A stretch of DNA of 64,000 nucleotides from Haloflavibacter putidus (GCF_006546625.1 NZ_VIAR01000002.1:186001-250000); one strand, 5' to 3'. Shown: positions 34,548 through 44,552, counted from the first letter of the stretch. Translations and numbers: made by a program. The notes: a model not told the origin generated them from the letters alone.

Positions 34548-35638
34548 TACATATCGCGCGTTAATTTTTTTACAATTTTATATTCGCTAAAAGCCTCTTT
34601 GGCTATTACTTTTATAGCAGTGTACGAGGGTATAGCTATAACCATGCCTATTATGCCAAATAACAAACCTGCTATTAAGATAATTAAGAATATTTCTAAA
34701 GGATGCGAGCGTACACTTTTTCCAAAAATTAAAGGTTGATTTATAAAATTATCAATAAGCTGCGCCACAGAATAACCGGCTAAAATATAAAGCAAACGCG
34801 GTAAAATAATACTGGAAAAATCGGAGCCAAGATTGCTTGATATTACAAAAAGCATCATTAAAACCCCGGCGATAATCGGTCCTAAATAGGGCACAATATT
34901 TAAGGCAGCACATATAAAAGCAATCGCAATTGGGTTGTCTATATCAAAAACCATCAGTAAAATAGAATACAAAACGAACAATACGAAAAGTTGCATAGTT
35001 AATCCTACAAAATAGCGCGATAGCAAGACTTTAATTTTATTAAAAACACGTTTAAAACGAGCTTCTTCTCCACGGTTAGAAAAAACCAAAATACTGTTAA
35101 GCATAAGGTTACTGTCTTTTAAAAAGAAAAAAGAAATAAATAGCGTAGAGAAAATAGCAATTAGACCTGCACCAAATCCGCTGAAAACCATATTTAGAAA
35201 ATTGGGAATCATTCCTAAATTAAAATCTTTAAAATAACTGGTTCCTTGTAAGTGTTGTAAAATATTTATCTCTTTTTGTAAGCCTAAATAATCTCGTATT
35301 TGATTATTAAGAATATTTAAATCGTTTTTAAAAGCTTGTAAATCTATCTGACTCAAGTTGCGGCTTTGCTCTATTATTATTGGTACAAACAAACCTATTA
35401 ATCCAATAAAAACGCCCAAGACTATTATAAGCACAGTTACTACGGCCAATGCGTTAGGAAAATAACAACGGTGTTTTAAAAAAATTACAATAGGCCTTCC
35501 TATTAACGCAATTACAGCAGCCATAGCAATATATACGATAACCGATTGTATTTTGTAAATAAAAAGTAAAAGCAGTATAATACCTACAATTATACCCACT
35601 GCTCTCAAAATGCCGTATGTTATGGTTTTGGAAGTCAC
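34547..35638 (-). CDS. AI-2E family transporter (TqsA/PerM-type permease)
   Basis: 363 residues with about eight membrane helices and the family's central amphipathic region (LSQIDLQAFKNDLNILNNQIRD). The C-terminal signature is NIVPYLGPIIAGVLMMLF, then NQPLIFGKSVRSHPLEIFLIIL and AGLLFGIIGMVIAIP. Family members transport autoinducer-2 or sodium/protons; the substrate here cannot be decided. It is co-oriented and contiguous with the methyltransferase gene downstream and the TrmH-type gene 12 bases upstream. Confidence 0.9.
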   Translation of the reverse strand: MTSKTITYGILRAVGIIVGIILLLLFIYKIQSVIVYIAMAAVIALIGRPIVIFLKHRCYFPNALAVVTVLIIVLGVFIGLIGLFVPIIIEQSRNLSQIDLQAFKNDLNILNNQIRDYLGLQKEINILQHLQGTSYFKDFNLGMIPNFLNMVFSGFGAGLIAIFSTLFISFFFLKDSNLMLNSILVFSNRGEEARFKRVFNKIKVLLSRYFVGLTMQLFVLFVLYSILLMVFDIDNPIAIAFICAALNIVPYLGPIIAGVLMMLFVISSNLGSDFSSIILPRLLYILAGYSVAQLIDNFINQPLIFGKSVRSHPLEIFLIILIAGLLFGIIGMVIAIPSYTAIKVIAKEAFSEYKIVKKLTRDM

Positions 35639-35650
35639 AGCGTAAAGATA

Positions 35651-36172
35651 TTATTTCTTTTTAATTTGACTAAGCTTTTTTGTAATCTCAAAAAGTGCGA
35701 TGCCCGTGGCTTGTGCAATATTCATACTAGAGTTTTGACCAAACATAGTAATGTGTATACAAGCATCTGCCAATTTTAAAGTAGCGGAACTAATACCAAA
35801 ATTTTCGTTTCCTACCACCAAAAGTATTTTAGATTCGGTTTGTAGCTGTATTCTTTCTATAGCAATGCTTTCTTCTGTAATTTCTAAACAATAAATTTTA
35901 TAACCTACTTGTTTATAATGCGCAACAATCTCTTCAATAGAAAAGAAAAAGCTATGTTCCACCGATTTAATTGTTGCTCTTGCTGTTCTTTTTAATCGGT
36001 TGCTATTAAGGTTTATCCCTTCGGGTAAATAAATTTTCTTTACACCAAAAGCATCTGCCAGTCGAAACAAACTTCCGGTATTTGCGGGTTGCAAAACCGT
36101 TTCGCTAAGTAAAATTATAGGAAATTCTTTTGCTTCAAAAGCATTATTTTCATGGGTTAATTGCTCGTTCAT
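35651..36172 (-). CDS. TrmH/SpoU-family RNA 2'-O-methyltransferase
   Basis: 173 residues, a compact SPOUT methyltransferase. The three family motifs are present: LSETVLQPANTGSLFRLADAFG (motif 1, where canonical members have N-x3-R), LLVVGNENFGIS (motif 2) and ITMFGQNSSMNIAQATGIALFE (motif 3). The knotted SAM site is therefore intact. The target is likely a ribose in tRNA or rRNA; the sequence does not separate TrmH from TrmL types. It ends 12 bases before the permease gene and starts two bases after the DUF4159 gene. Confidence 0.88.
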   Translation of the reverse strand: MNEQLTHENNAFEAKEFPIILLSETVLQPANTGSLFRLADAFGVKKIYLPEGINLNSNRLKRTARATIKSVEHSFFFSIEEIVAHYKQVGYKIYCLEITEESIAIERIQLQTESKILLVVGNENFGISSATLKLADACIHITMFGQNSSMNIAQATGIALFEITKKLSQIKKK

Positions 36173-36174
36173 TT

Positions 36175-36816
36175 CTAATGTTCAAAAACATATTTAATAA
36201 GATTAGCGCCCATTTTTAACGCTTTTTGTCTTACAGCTTCGGGGTCGTTATGTATTTCCTGGTTTTCCCAACCGTTTCCTAAATCACTTTCATACGTAAA
36301 TAATAAAACCAGCCTATTATTGTGTGTAATACCAAAGGCCTGGGGTCTTTTTCCGTCGTGTTCGTGAATTTTTGGTAAACCTTTCGGGAAATCGAAAGCA
36401 GCAGAAAATATTGGGTGTTGCGCAGATAATTCTTCTAATTTGATGTTGGGGAAAAGTTTTTTAATTTCTTCTACCACATAATCGTGCATGCCGTAATTAT
36501 CGTCTATGTGCAAAAAGCCGCCGCTAATTAAATAATCGTGTAAATTCTGTACATCGTTTTCATCAAAAAAAACATTGCCGTGACCGGTCATATGCACAAA
36601 AGGAAAAGTAAACAAAACCGGATCAGATGGTTCTACCGTTACCGGTTTTTCCGCAATTTTTGTATTTATATTTTTGTTACAAAACGCTATTAAATTTGGC
36701 AAAGAAGTAGGATTACTATACCAATCTCCACCACCTTTATATTTTAAAAGTGCTATTTCTTGTCCGTACCCCACTAGGCTGCCTAAGATTAAAATTATAC
36801 TAAGTAATTTTTTCAT
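36175..36816 (-). CDS. DUF4159 domain-containing exported protein
   Basis: 213 residues from the ATG at 36816; this start gives a signal peptide (MKKLLSIILILGSLVGYGQ), whereas the longer frame to 36855 would overlap rsmE and bury it. The DUF4159 domain is recognisable by LKYKGGGDWYSNPTSLPNLI, HMTGHGNVFFDENDVQNL and LISGGFLHIDDNYGMHD. The family has a glutamine-amidotransferase-like fold and is found in Bacteroidota, with unknown function. The protein is probably periplasmic. It sits in the rsmE-tsaD run. Confidence 0.82.
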   Translation of the reverse strand: MKKLLSIILILGSLVGYGQEIALLKYKGGGDWYSNPTSLPNLIAFCNKNINTKIAEKPVTVEPSDPVLFTFPFVHMTGHGNVFFDENDVQNLHDYLISGGFLHIDDNYGMHDYVVEEIKKLFPNIKLEELSAQHPIFSAAFDFPKGLPKIHEHDGKRPQAFGITHNNRLVLLFTYESDLGNGWENQEIHNDPEAVRQKALKMGANLIKYVFEH

Positions 36817-36829
36817 TTTGAGATGCGTT

Positions 36830-37543
36830 TTAATCGTTATCGTGCATAAAAGCAATGCTATGGCAAGCTACAATTGCTGCAGTTTCTGTACGCAATCTAC
36901 TATTTCCTAAGCTAATTGGTATATAATTGTTATTTAAAGCTTTTTCAATTTCTGCCGGAGAAAAATCGCCTTCGGGACCAATAAGAATCGTGTAGCTTTT
37001 ATTGAGTTCTACTTGGTTTTTTAAGGATTTTCTATGACCTTCTTCGCAATGGGCAATAAATTTTTGCGCTTTCGCGGAATTTTCCTCAATAAACTTTTCG
37101 AAGCTAATTGGCGCATTTAAAACGGGAATACGGTAATGTAAAGATTGTTTTAAGGCGCTTTGCAACACGCGCTCAAAACGGTTTAGTTTTACTTTTGTAC
37201 GTTCGCTATGATCGCAGATAATTGGGGTTATTTCGTCTATACCAATTTCGGTAGCTTTTTCTAAAAACCACTCAAACCTATCGTTCATTTTTGTTGGCGC
37301 AACTGCCAGGTGTAGTTTGTATTTACGCGCCTCTGTTTCTTGGTATTCGGTAATTTCCGCAAAGCATTTATTGTGATTTGCCTGAGTGATTACTGCGGTA
37401 AAAAGCAAACCTTTTCCGTTGGTTACAAAAACTTGGTCGCCTTCCTTTTTCCGTAAAACTTTTACAATATGTCTACTTTCCTCTTTAGGGAAAAGAACCG
37501 TTTTGTCTGTTTTGCTAAGCTGCGGATTGTAAAAAAGTTGCAT
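36830..37543 (-). CDS. rsmE: 16S rRNA m3U1498 methyltransferase RsmE
   Basis: 237 residues, the usual RsmE length. There is an N-terminal PUA-like domain (ESRHIVKVLRKKEGDQVFVTNGKG) and a C-terminal SPOUT domain with VAPTKMNDRFEWFLEKATEIG, ILIGPEGDFSPAEIE and LRTETAAIVACHSI (the knot and SAM site). It methylates N3 of U1498 in the decoding centre. It is located between tsaD (nine bases upstream) and the DUF4159 gene, all on the minus strand. Confidence 0.96.
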   Translation of the reverse strand: MQLFYNPQLSKTDKTVLFPKEESRHIVKVLRKKEGDQVFVTNGKGLLFTAVITQANHNKCFAEITEYQETEARKYKLHLAVAPTKMNDRFEWFLEKATEIGIDEITPIICDHSERTKVKLNRFERVLQSALKQSLHYRIPVLNAPISFEKFIEENSAKAQKFIAHCEEGHRKSLKNQVELNKSYTILIGPEGDFSPAEIEKALNNNYIPISLGNSRLRTETAAIVACHSIAFMHDND

Positions 37544-37552
37544 AAAATATTT

Positions 37553-38575
37553 TTATAAATGATAACGGGATTGCGCGCTTATCGAAGCCGAAGAAAAGTC
37601 TTGTTTTAAAAACTTATAGTAACCAACAATACCAATCATTGCAGCATTATCTGTAGTAAATTCAAATTTGGGAATATAAACTTGCCACTGGTGTTTTTGC
37701 TCCATTTCTTTTAAAGCTTTTCGAATGCCACTATTGGCCGAAACCCCGCCGCCAATTGCAACTTGCCGAATCTTTGTTTCCTGCACCGCTTTTTTTAGCT
37801 TCTTTAGAAGTATTTTTACAATAGTGTACTGAAACGATGCACAAATATCTTCTAAATTTTGTTCAATAAAATCTGGGTTGGCTTTTTCGTTTTTCTGAAG
37901 AAAATACAACATAGCCGTTTTTAATCCGCTAAAGCTAAAATTTAAATCTTTTACCTGCGGAATGGGAAATTCAAAAGCTTTCGGGTTTCCTTTTTGTGCA
38001 AGTTTGTCTATTTCTGGCCCGGCAGGATAGGGGAGGCCAAGCATTTTTCCGCATTTATCATAAGCTTCGCCAACAGCATCATCTAAAGTTTCGCCAATTA
38101 CACTCATCTTAAAATAATCTTCTACTTTAACAATTTGCGTATGGCCGCCGCTTATGGTAAGTCCTAAAAAAGGAAAAGTTGGCTTTTTAAAATTTTCTTC
38201 TTCGATAAAATGTGCCAAAATATGGGCTTGCATATGGTTAACTTCAATAAGCGGAATGTTTGAAGCCATTGCCATAGATTTTGCAAAAGAAGTGCCAACC
38301 AGTAAAGATCCCATAAGGCCGGGACCACGGGTAAATGCAATGGCAGCAAGGTCTTTTTTCTGTATGTTAGCTTTCCGTAAAGCTTGATCTACTACCGGCA
38401 CAATATTTTGTTGATGCGCTCTAGAAGCCAACTCTGGCACCACGCCACCGTATTCTTGGTGTATTTTTTGTGTAGCAATAATATTGCTGGCAATTTTTGC
38501 GTTGCATAAAACAGCTGCCGCAGTATCGTCGCAAGAAGATTCTATGCCTAAAATATATGTTTTTTCCTTGTTCAT
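37553..38575 (-). CDS. tsaD: tRNA N6-adenosine threonylcarbamoyltransferase TsaD
   Basis: 340 residues of the ASKHA superfamily. ILGIESSCDDTAAAVL starts the protein, the metal-binding HxxxH is H114/H118 in VNHMQAHILAHF, and LTISGGHTQIV, GEAYDKCGKMLGLPYPGG-like and VAIGGGVSANSGIRKAL follow. With TsaB, TsaE and TsaC it makes t6A37 in ANN-decoding tRNAs and is essential in most bacteria. It is the first gene of its transcript, divergent from tamB. Confidence 0.97.
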   Translation of the reverse strand: MNKEKTYILGIESSCDDTAAAVLCNAKIASNIIATQKIHQEYGGVVPELASRAHQQNIVPVVDQALRKANIQKKDLAAIAFTRGPGLMGSLLVGTSFAKSMAMASNIPLIEVNHMQAHILAHFIEEENFKKPTFPFLGLTISGGHTQIVKVEDYFKMSVIGETLDDAVGEAYDKCGKMLGLPYPAGPEIDKLAQKGNPKAFEFPIPQVKDLNFSFSGLKTAMLYFLQKNEKANPDFIEQNLEDICASFQYTIVKILLKKLKKAVQETKIRQVAIGGGVSANSGIRKALKEMEQKHQWQVYIPKFEFTTDNAAMIGIVGYYKFLKQDFSSASISAQSRYHL

Positions 38576-38584
38576 TTTTTAATT

Positions 38585-38610
38585 TTTGCCAATATAAATT
38601 GCTTATTTTG
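38585..38610 (+). promoter_or_regulatory. Bacteroidota-type promoter upstream of tamB
   Basis: TTTG at 38585-38588 and TTATTTTG at 38603-38610 (one mismatch to TAnnTTTG) with a 14-base spacer. It would start transcription near 38615, ahead of the ATG at 38648 whose frame is closed three codons later. Confidence 0.45.
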
Positions 38611-38758
38611 CACCAAAGCTACTTAAATTTGTAAACAGCCTAACTTAATGCAAAATTAAGATTATTCCGCAGAAAATAGAAAAATTGTCAAACCGCAATT
38701 AAACCAAATTTACATTAAAAAATTTTTAAAAATAATAGGGCGTATTTTAGTAGCAATT

Positions 38759-41700
38759 TTGCTGCTTTTTATTGTTTTGTTTTTGGTATTTTCTATCCCG
38801 GGTGTTCAAACTTCTGTAGCTAAGAAAATAGTTGGCAGTTTAAACCAAACTTATGGAACAGATATCCGTTTAAACAAAATTAGTTTGTCTTATGATGGTA
38901 ATGTGGTTCTAGATGAAGTTTATATTGCAGACCACCATCAAGATACGCTCATAAGTGCGCAAGAATTAGAAACTTCTATTCTTAATCTTCCCGGCTTATT
39001 GTCTGGGCAGCGTTTAGATTTTGGCGATGTTACTGCACAAAAATTAAAGTTACGCTTGGTTCGTTATGAAGGAGAAGACAGCGATAATATTAGCATTTTT
39101 GCAGATAAATTTGACGATGGCAAACCCAATACCAATAATTTTAAGCTTAGTATAAGTCATATTATTGCTACCAATAGTGAGTTTAGCTACGAAGACAGAT
39201 CTTTAGAAACGCCAGAGATTATAAGCCTTTCAGAATTAAACATTAATGCCAAAAACCTTTTGGTTGCTGGTAAAGATGTGTTTTTGGATGTTAACACGAT
39301 GTGCGGAAAAGAAAAACGCGGCTTGGTTATAGATAATCTTTCTACCAATTTTGCTTACACTTCTACTAAGATGGAGTTACAAAACCTGCATTTAGAAACC
39401 CCGCAATCTACCCTTAACGGCTCGATTGTATTTTTATACGACAATCCGGAGCAGATGGGCGATTTTGAAAACAAGGTAAAAATAAAAGCCAATTTTGATA
39501 AAACCGAAATAGCCACCAGCGACTTACACGTTTTCTACGATGAATTAGGTTCTTCCGAAAGGATTGTTTTTTCTGGAGAAATGCAGGGAACATTAAACAA
39601 TTTTTCTTTAGAAAACTTACAATTGCGCGGGATGGACAGAACGGTTATTGCCGGCAATCTACAATTTGACAATATCTTTACGGAAAATAAAAACAATTTT
39701 GCCGTAAGTGGTGATTTTACAGAATTAGCAACCAATTATTACGATTTAGCTAATTTACTGCCCAATATTCTTGGCAATAATCTACCGAAAGAATTGCGCC
39801 AATTGGGCAATATAAACCTACAAGGTTATTTAAAAGCAACGCCAACTACGGTTTCTACCAATTCTAAGGTAAATACACAATTGGGTAGTGCCAATTTACA
39901 AATAGATTTAGGAGATTTGCACGATCCTGATTTTGCTACCTATAAGGGTAAAGTGCGCATCAATAATTTTAATTTAGGAAAACTTTTAGGAAATAAAAAT
40001 TTAGGGAAAGCAAGTTTCACTGCAAATGTAGATGGTAGTGGTTTAACCCAACAAACTTTAAATACCAGCTTAAATGGCACGATAAACAACTTTACTTTTA
40101 ACGATTATACCTATAATAATATAGAGGTTTTAGGCGTGGTGAGACACTCTATTTTTAACGGAAAGTTAGTTAGTGACGATCCTAATTTAAAATTAGAATT
40201 TAATGGTTTGGCAGATGTAAGCACCCAAACCGGAATATATGATTTTAAAGCAGATGTAAATTATGCAGATTTGCACGCGCTCAATTTTGTGAAGCGCGAC
40301 ACTCTTTCTGTTTTTAAAGGTTTAGTAAGTATGAATATGCGTGGCGAAAACCTAAATGATGCCCGCGGACAAATTTTGTTGCAAGATGCTAGTTATAAAA
40401 ACCAAGAAAATCTTTATGAGTTTGATCAACTGCGCATTACTTCTTCTTTTGATGAAGAAGTGCGCACCATACAAATAAACTCGCCAGATATTATAGATGG
40501 TGAAATTGTAGGGAAATTCAACATACGAGAAATACCTGCTATTTTTGAAAATGCTTTGGGCAGTCTTTACACTAATTACAGTCCAATTGCCATAGAAAGC
40601 GACCAATATTTAGATTTTAATTTTGATGTTTACAACAAAATAATAGAAGTCGTGCTGCCCGATATTACTTTGGCACCCAACACATTTATAAAAGGAAGAG
40701 TAGAATCTACCGATTCTGATTTTAAACTCACTTTTAAATCGCCTCAAATAAAAGCTTATGGTAATACTTTAGAAAATGTAAACTTGCAAGTAGATAACAC
40801 CAATCCGCTATTTAATACTTTTATAGATATTGACAGCGTTTCTACCGGATTTTATAATTTCTCTAAAGTAAATTTGATTAACGTAACCTTAAACGACACG
40901 CTTTTTGTACGGTCTGAGTTGCAAGGCGGCAGCAACAATAACGATGAGTATAATCTTAGTTTTTACCATACTATTAACGAGGAAAATAAATCTGTTGTAG
41001 GTATACGTAAAAGCAATGTAAAATTTAAAGAAAGTACGTGGTTTTTAAACCCAAATAAAAAAGAAAGCACCCAAATTGTATTCGATAAAAACATAAATAA
41101 TTTCCAGTTAGACACTTTGGTAATGCGTCATAAAAACGAGTTGATTAGGCTTAGTGGTGCAATGCGCGATTCTACTTCCAAAAATTTTAAATTAGACTTT
41201 ACGGATGTAGACTTGGCTAAAATAACCCCCGATATAGAAAATTTAAAACTGTCTGGTACCGTTAATGGCGATTTGCATTTTCTTCAAGAAGAAGGTGTTT
41301 TTAAACCAACTTCTTCCTTAAAAATAAAAAATATAGGAATTAACACGATAGATTACGGTAATTTAAAATTAGAAATAGCTGCTAACGAAAATCTCACCAA
41401 ATATAATATAGATGCGCTTTTAGGCCGGGATGAAAAAGATTTCCTTTCGGCTACCGGTAGTATTAACGTTGCAGAAGAAAACCCCAGTATAGATTTGGAT
41501 GTAGAATTAGATAAATTTGCGCTTGCCGGCTTTAGTGCGTTGGGTACAGATGTGGTTTCTAACATCCGGGGTTTTGCATCAGGGCAAGCAAAAGTAAGCG
41601 GCAATTATACTAATCCGGATATTGAAGGAAGTTTGCGTTTAAGTCAAGCTGGAATTAAAATTCCGTACTTGGAAGTAGATTTAGATATGGAAGAAAATGC

Positions 41701-43156
41701 TTTGGTAAATTTAAAAGAGCAAAGATTTATTTTCGAAAATATTAAACTTACCGATACAAAATACAACACTAAAGGGATTTTAAATGGCAGTATTTCACAT
41801 AATAACTTTTCTAAATGGCGCTTAGACTTAAACCTTTCCGCCCCCGAGCGTTTACTGGTTTTAGATACAGAGGCAGAAGAAAATTCGTTGTATTACGGTA
41901 CTGCTTTTATTAGCGGAAACGCCACGCTTACCGGACCAACAGATGAGTTGGTAATAGATGTAAATGCAAAAACCCAAGACGGTACAATTTTTAAAATTCC
42001 GTTGAACGATACAGAAAGTATAGGCGATCATTCGTTTATTTACTTTATCACCCCAGAAGAGAAAGCAGCTTTGCAAGCCGGGGAAGAATTAAAAATTAAA
42101 GAAGTAAAAGGTCTAGAATTGTTTTTTGAACTAGACGTTACCAACGATGCGCAAGTAGAAATTGTGGTAGATCAAAACAGTGGAAGCTCCTTAAAGGGAA
42201 ACGGCGCCGGAACTTTGCTTATAGAAATAAACACCAACGGCAAGTTTAATATGTGGGGAGATTTTGTGGTTTACGAAGGAGTATATAATTTTAAGTATGC
42301 GGGCTTGGTACAAAAAGAATTCGAAGTAGTTTCTGGCGGGAATATTACTTGGGATGGCAGCCCAACACGCGCAGATCTTAACGTAAGCGCCTTATATAGG
42401 ACAGAAGCCAACCCGGCTATTTTGCTTGAAAATCCTACCGTAAACCGAAATATTCCGGTAGAAGTTTATATAGATTTAACCGGCCAACTAACTGCAACAG
42501 ATTTAGAATTCGATTTAAAATATCCTACGCTTAGTTCTATGGTAAAATCTGAATTGGAATACCGGATTAGCGATAGGCAAAACACGGAAATACAAGCTTT
42601 ATCTTTAATTACCCAAGGTAGTTTTTACAGTCAATATGCAACTGGTCAGAATGCTATAACCGGTAATCTTTTTGAGCGGGCATCTGGTTTGTTTAACGAT
42701 ATTTTTTCTGATGAAGATGCTAAGTTTGAAGTCGGGATAAATTATACCCAAGGTGGCCGCACGCCAGATCAAGATACCGCAGACCGTTTTGGGGTTACTT
42801 TATCTACACAAATCAGTAAACGTATTTTAATAAACGGTAAAGTAGGGGTGCCAATTGGCGGCGTAACAGAATCTGTTGTGGTGGGTGATGTAGAAGTAGA
42901 ATTATTATTAAACGAAGAAGGTAATTTACGAGCAAAACTCTTTAATCGCGAGAACGAAATTCAGTATATAGGAGAAGAATTAGGTTATAAACAAGGCGTT
43001 GGTCTTTCTTACTCGGTAGATTTTGATACGTTTAAAGAGTTAATCCATAAAGTATTGAATAAAGACATAGAGTTAAACCAAATTCCTGAAGAAGTGAAAG
43101 AACAAGCTGATAAAGAAAGTTTAGCACCAGATTACATTAAATTTCCCGGCAATTAA
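38759..43156 (+). CDS. tamB: Translocation and assembly module protein TamB
   Basis: About 1465 residues or slightly more, one N-terminal membrane helix (ILLLFIVLFLVF) followed by long repetitive beta-strand segments and the DUF490/TamB C-terminal domain (GNITWDGSPTRADLNVSALYRTE; FSDEDAKFEVGINYTQGG). TamB-like proteins bridge the inner and outer membranes for lipid or outer-membrane protein transport. The start is unclear. TTG 38759 would cut into the helix. Upstream codons from 38660 keep the frame and read IKKFLKIIGRILVAI, but the only ATG (38648) is followed by TAA at 38657. A non-ATG start such as ATT 38714 or a recent nonsense change are both possible. Confidence 0.88.
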   Translation: MLLFIVLFLVFSIPGVQTSVAKKIVGSLNQTYGTDIRLNKISLSYDGNVVLDEVYIADHHQDTLISAQELETSILNLPGLLSGQRLDFGDVTAQKLKLRLVRYEGEDSDNISIFADKFDDGKPNTNNFKLSISHIIATNSEFSYEDRSLETPEIISLSELNINAKNLLVAGKDVFLDVNTMCGKEKRGLVIDNLSTNFAYTSTKMELQNLHLETPQSTLNGSIVFLYDNPEQMGDFENKVKIKANFDKTEIATSDLHVFYDELGSSERIVFSGEMQGTLNNFSLENLQLRGMDRTVIAGNLQFDNIFTENKNNFAVSGDFTELATNYYDLANLLPNILGNNLPKELRQLGNINLQGYLKATPTTVSTNSKVNTQLGSANLQIDLGDLHDPDFATYKGKVRINNFNLGKLLGNKNLGKASFTANVDGSGLTQQTLNTSLNGTINNFTFNDYTYNNIEVLGVVRHSIFNGKLVSDDPNLKLEFNGLADVSTQTGIYDFKADVNYADLHALNFVKRDTLSVFKGLVSMNMRGENLNDARGQILLQDASYKNQENLYEFDQLRITSSFDEEVRTIQINSPDIIDGEIVGKFNIREIPAIFENALGSLYTNYSPIAIESDQYLDFNFDVYNKIIEVVLPDITLAPNTFIKGRVESTDSDFKLTFKSPQIKAYGNTLENVNLQVDNTNPLFNTFIDIDSVSTGFYNFSKVNLINVTLNDTLFVRSELQGGSNNNDEYNLSFYHTINEENKSVVGIRKSNVKFKESTWFLNPNKKESTQIVFDKNINNFQLDTLVMRHKNELIRLSGAMRDSTSKNFKLDFTDVDLAKITPDIENLKLSGTVNGDLHFLQEEGVFKPTSSLKIKNIGINTIDYGNLKLEIAANENLTKYNIDALLGRDEKDFLSATGSINVAEENPSIDLDVELDKFALAGFSALGTDVVSNIRGFASGQAKVSGNYTNPDIEGSLRLSQAGIKIPYLEVDLDMEENALVNLKEQRFIFENIKLTDTKYNTKGILNGSISHNNFSKWRLDLNLSAPERLLVLDTEAEENSLYYGTAFISGNATLTGPTDELVIDVNAKTQDGTIFKIPLNDTESIGDHSFIYFITPEEKAALQAGEELKIKEVKGLELFFELDVTNDAQVEIVVDQNSGSSLKGNGAGTLLIEINTNGKFNMWGDFVVYEGVYNFKYAGLVQKEFEVVSGGNITWDGSPTRADLNVSALYRTEANPAILLENPTVNRNIPVEVYIDLTGQLTATDLEFDLKYPTLSSMVKSELEYRISDRQNTEIQALSLITQGSFYSQYATGQNAITGNLFERASGLFNDIFSDEDAKFEVGINYTQGGRTPDQDTADRFGVTLSTQISKRILINGKVGVPIGGVTESVVVGDVEVELLLNEEGNLRAKLFNRENEIQYIGEELGYKQGVGLSYSVDFDTFKELIHKVLNKDIELNQIPEEVKEQADKESLAPDYIKFPGN

Positions 43157-43158
43157 AA

Positions 43159-43248
43159 AAGCTATCTTTCAAATAGAATCTGCATTTATCAAAATAGGAA
43201 ATTGTTTTCCGATAAATTGATGCAAAATACTTTTTTGAAAGATAGCTT
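43159..43248 (-). terminator. Terminator-like inverted repeat between tamB and the baeRF gene
   Basis: A 15-bp perfect inverted repeat (AAGCTATCTTTCAAA at 43159-43173 with 43234-43248) with a 60-base AT-rich loop. A T-run follows on the minus strand, so it best serves the minus-strand gene. Confidence 0.6.
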
Positions 43249-43282
43249 CACTACTTTAAATTGGTATTAAAGCAAAACAATA

Positions 43283-44452
43283 TTAATAGCGGTAAATCGC
43301 GTTTAATTTAGCCTCTTGTTCCGGCATAAATTGCGCTTCTACCAAGAATAGCTTTCCGCCGGTTTCAATTGTTTTTTTGGCAGCCAAATTCATTAAAGAA
43401 ACACTTTTAGCATCTTTTTCATTGTCTACAATTACTTCTCTGGTTTTTTCATTGTATTTACCCCAAAGCTCTGCACGATTTTCTAAAAATAAAGTGTCTA
43501 TTTTACCTTCAAAAGCGGCGGGAATAATATCGTGAACAATAGAAGATTTCTTCTCTGGCGTGGTTTCTTTAAAATCGTTTATTTTTTCTTGTTCGTTTTT
43601 CCCTATAAAACCTTCGAGTAAATCTACTGCTTTCTCGTGCAAATCTAGCGCGCTACCATCATTCGGATTTCCAGGTACGGGTTTGTCAAAAAGTTCTTTA
43701 TACGTATTTGCTTCTTCGTAAATAGGAAACAAATAATCTTGACATGCTACTACTAAAGGATCTTTTTTGTTATTGAAGAAAGATTGCAAACCTTTATTTA
43801 CTGCTCTAAAGAACAATAAAATTTCGTTTTTTTCGTCTCTTTCGCTACCGCCGTGACCGTGAAATTGGGTTTTAGCACCATCTTCGTTTTGGGTTCTAAA
43901 TTGTAAGGCTTTTTCTTTATAATCATAACCAACACGTTCTTCTAAACGCGCCGGAGTCAAATCTTCAATATCTACCTCTGCAATTGTATATTTGGTTGCT
44001 TCATACAGTTTTACATCTTCAATTTGTAGCGAGAGAATATAAAACTTTTCATCGTCTGTATAAATTGGCAGCAATGGCTTTATATAAAACGATTGTCCAA
44101 TATAATGATAAGCCGCAAAGTTTACCGGCACGCTATAGTATTCAAAAAAATCTTCGGCAACAAAAACCGCTAAACCGTCAGATTGGTTTCTCCAAAAGTT
44201 ACTGTCTTGTAAAATGCCATTTACTTTTTGGTCTAACTTCTCTAAGTGAGCTTGGTCTATATCTTGGTTGTTTAATTCTTTTTTAACCGTATCCCATTCT
44301 GATTTTAAGTGTTTACGATTTTTTTCCTCTAAAACATCTTTTCCTGCACGAGCAGTAGGAATAAACATAGAAACACAAAACTTATCGGTATGTTCAATCA
44401 GCGTGTTAAATTCTTTTTCTTTGATTAGCATAGTACAAATTTTTTGGTTCAT
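43283..44452 (-). CDS. baeRF (bacterial archaeo-eukaryotic release-factor-like) domain protein
   Basis: 389 residues, or 382 if the second Met (44431) is the start; the second gives the more typical N-terminus (MLIKEKEFNTLIEH). The family outline fits the bacterial eRF1-like families: CVSMFIPTARAG, SDGLAVFVAEDFFEYY, FYILSLQIEDVKLYEAT, HGHGGSERDE and a C-terminal KTIETGGKLFLVEAQFMP. The GHGGS loop sits where GGQ-like tips are found in release factors. Roles in ribosome rescue or stress are proposed for the families; none is proven here. It is monocistronic. Confidence 0.75.
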   Translation of the reverse strand: MNQKICTMLIKEKEFNTLIEHTDKFCVSMFIPTARAGKDVLEEKNRKHLKSEWDTVKKELNNQDIDQAHLEKLDQKVNGILQDSNFWRNQSDGLAVFVAEDFFEYYSVPVNFAAYHYIGQSFYIKPLLPIYTDDEKFYILSLQIEDVKLYEATKYTIAEVDIEDLTPARLEERVGYDYKEKALQFRTQNEDGAKTQFHGHGGSERDEKNEILLFFRAVNKGLQSFFNNKKDPLVVACQDYLFPIYEEANTYKELFDKPVPGNPNDGSALDLHEKAVDLLEGFIGKNEQEKINDFKETTPEKKSSIVHDIIPAAFEGKIDTLFLENRAELWGKYNEKTREVIVDNEKDAKSVSLMNLAAKKTIETGGKLFLVEAQFMPEQEAKLNAIYRY

Positions 44453-44552
44453 CTTTAAAGATAAGGCCTTTTCTATGCATTTTTACTAAAAATTATATAA
44501 TTGTTGGTTAAAAAAAAGTAAAGTTATTTTTTACTTTACGGAAAGAACTCGG

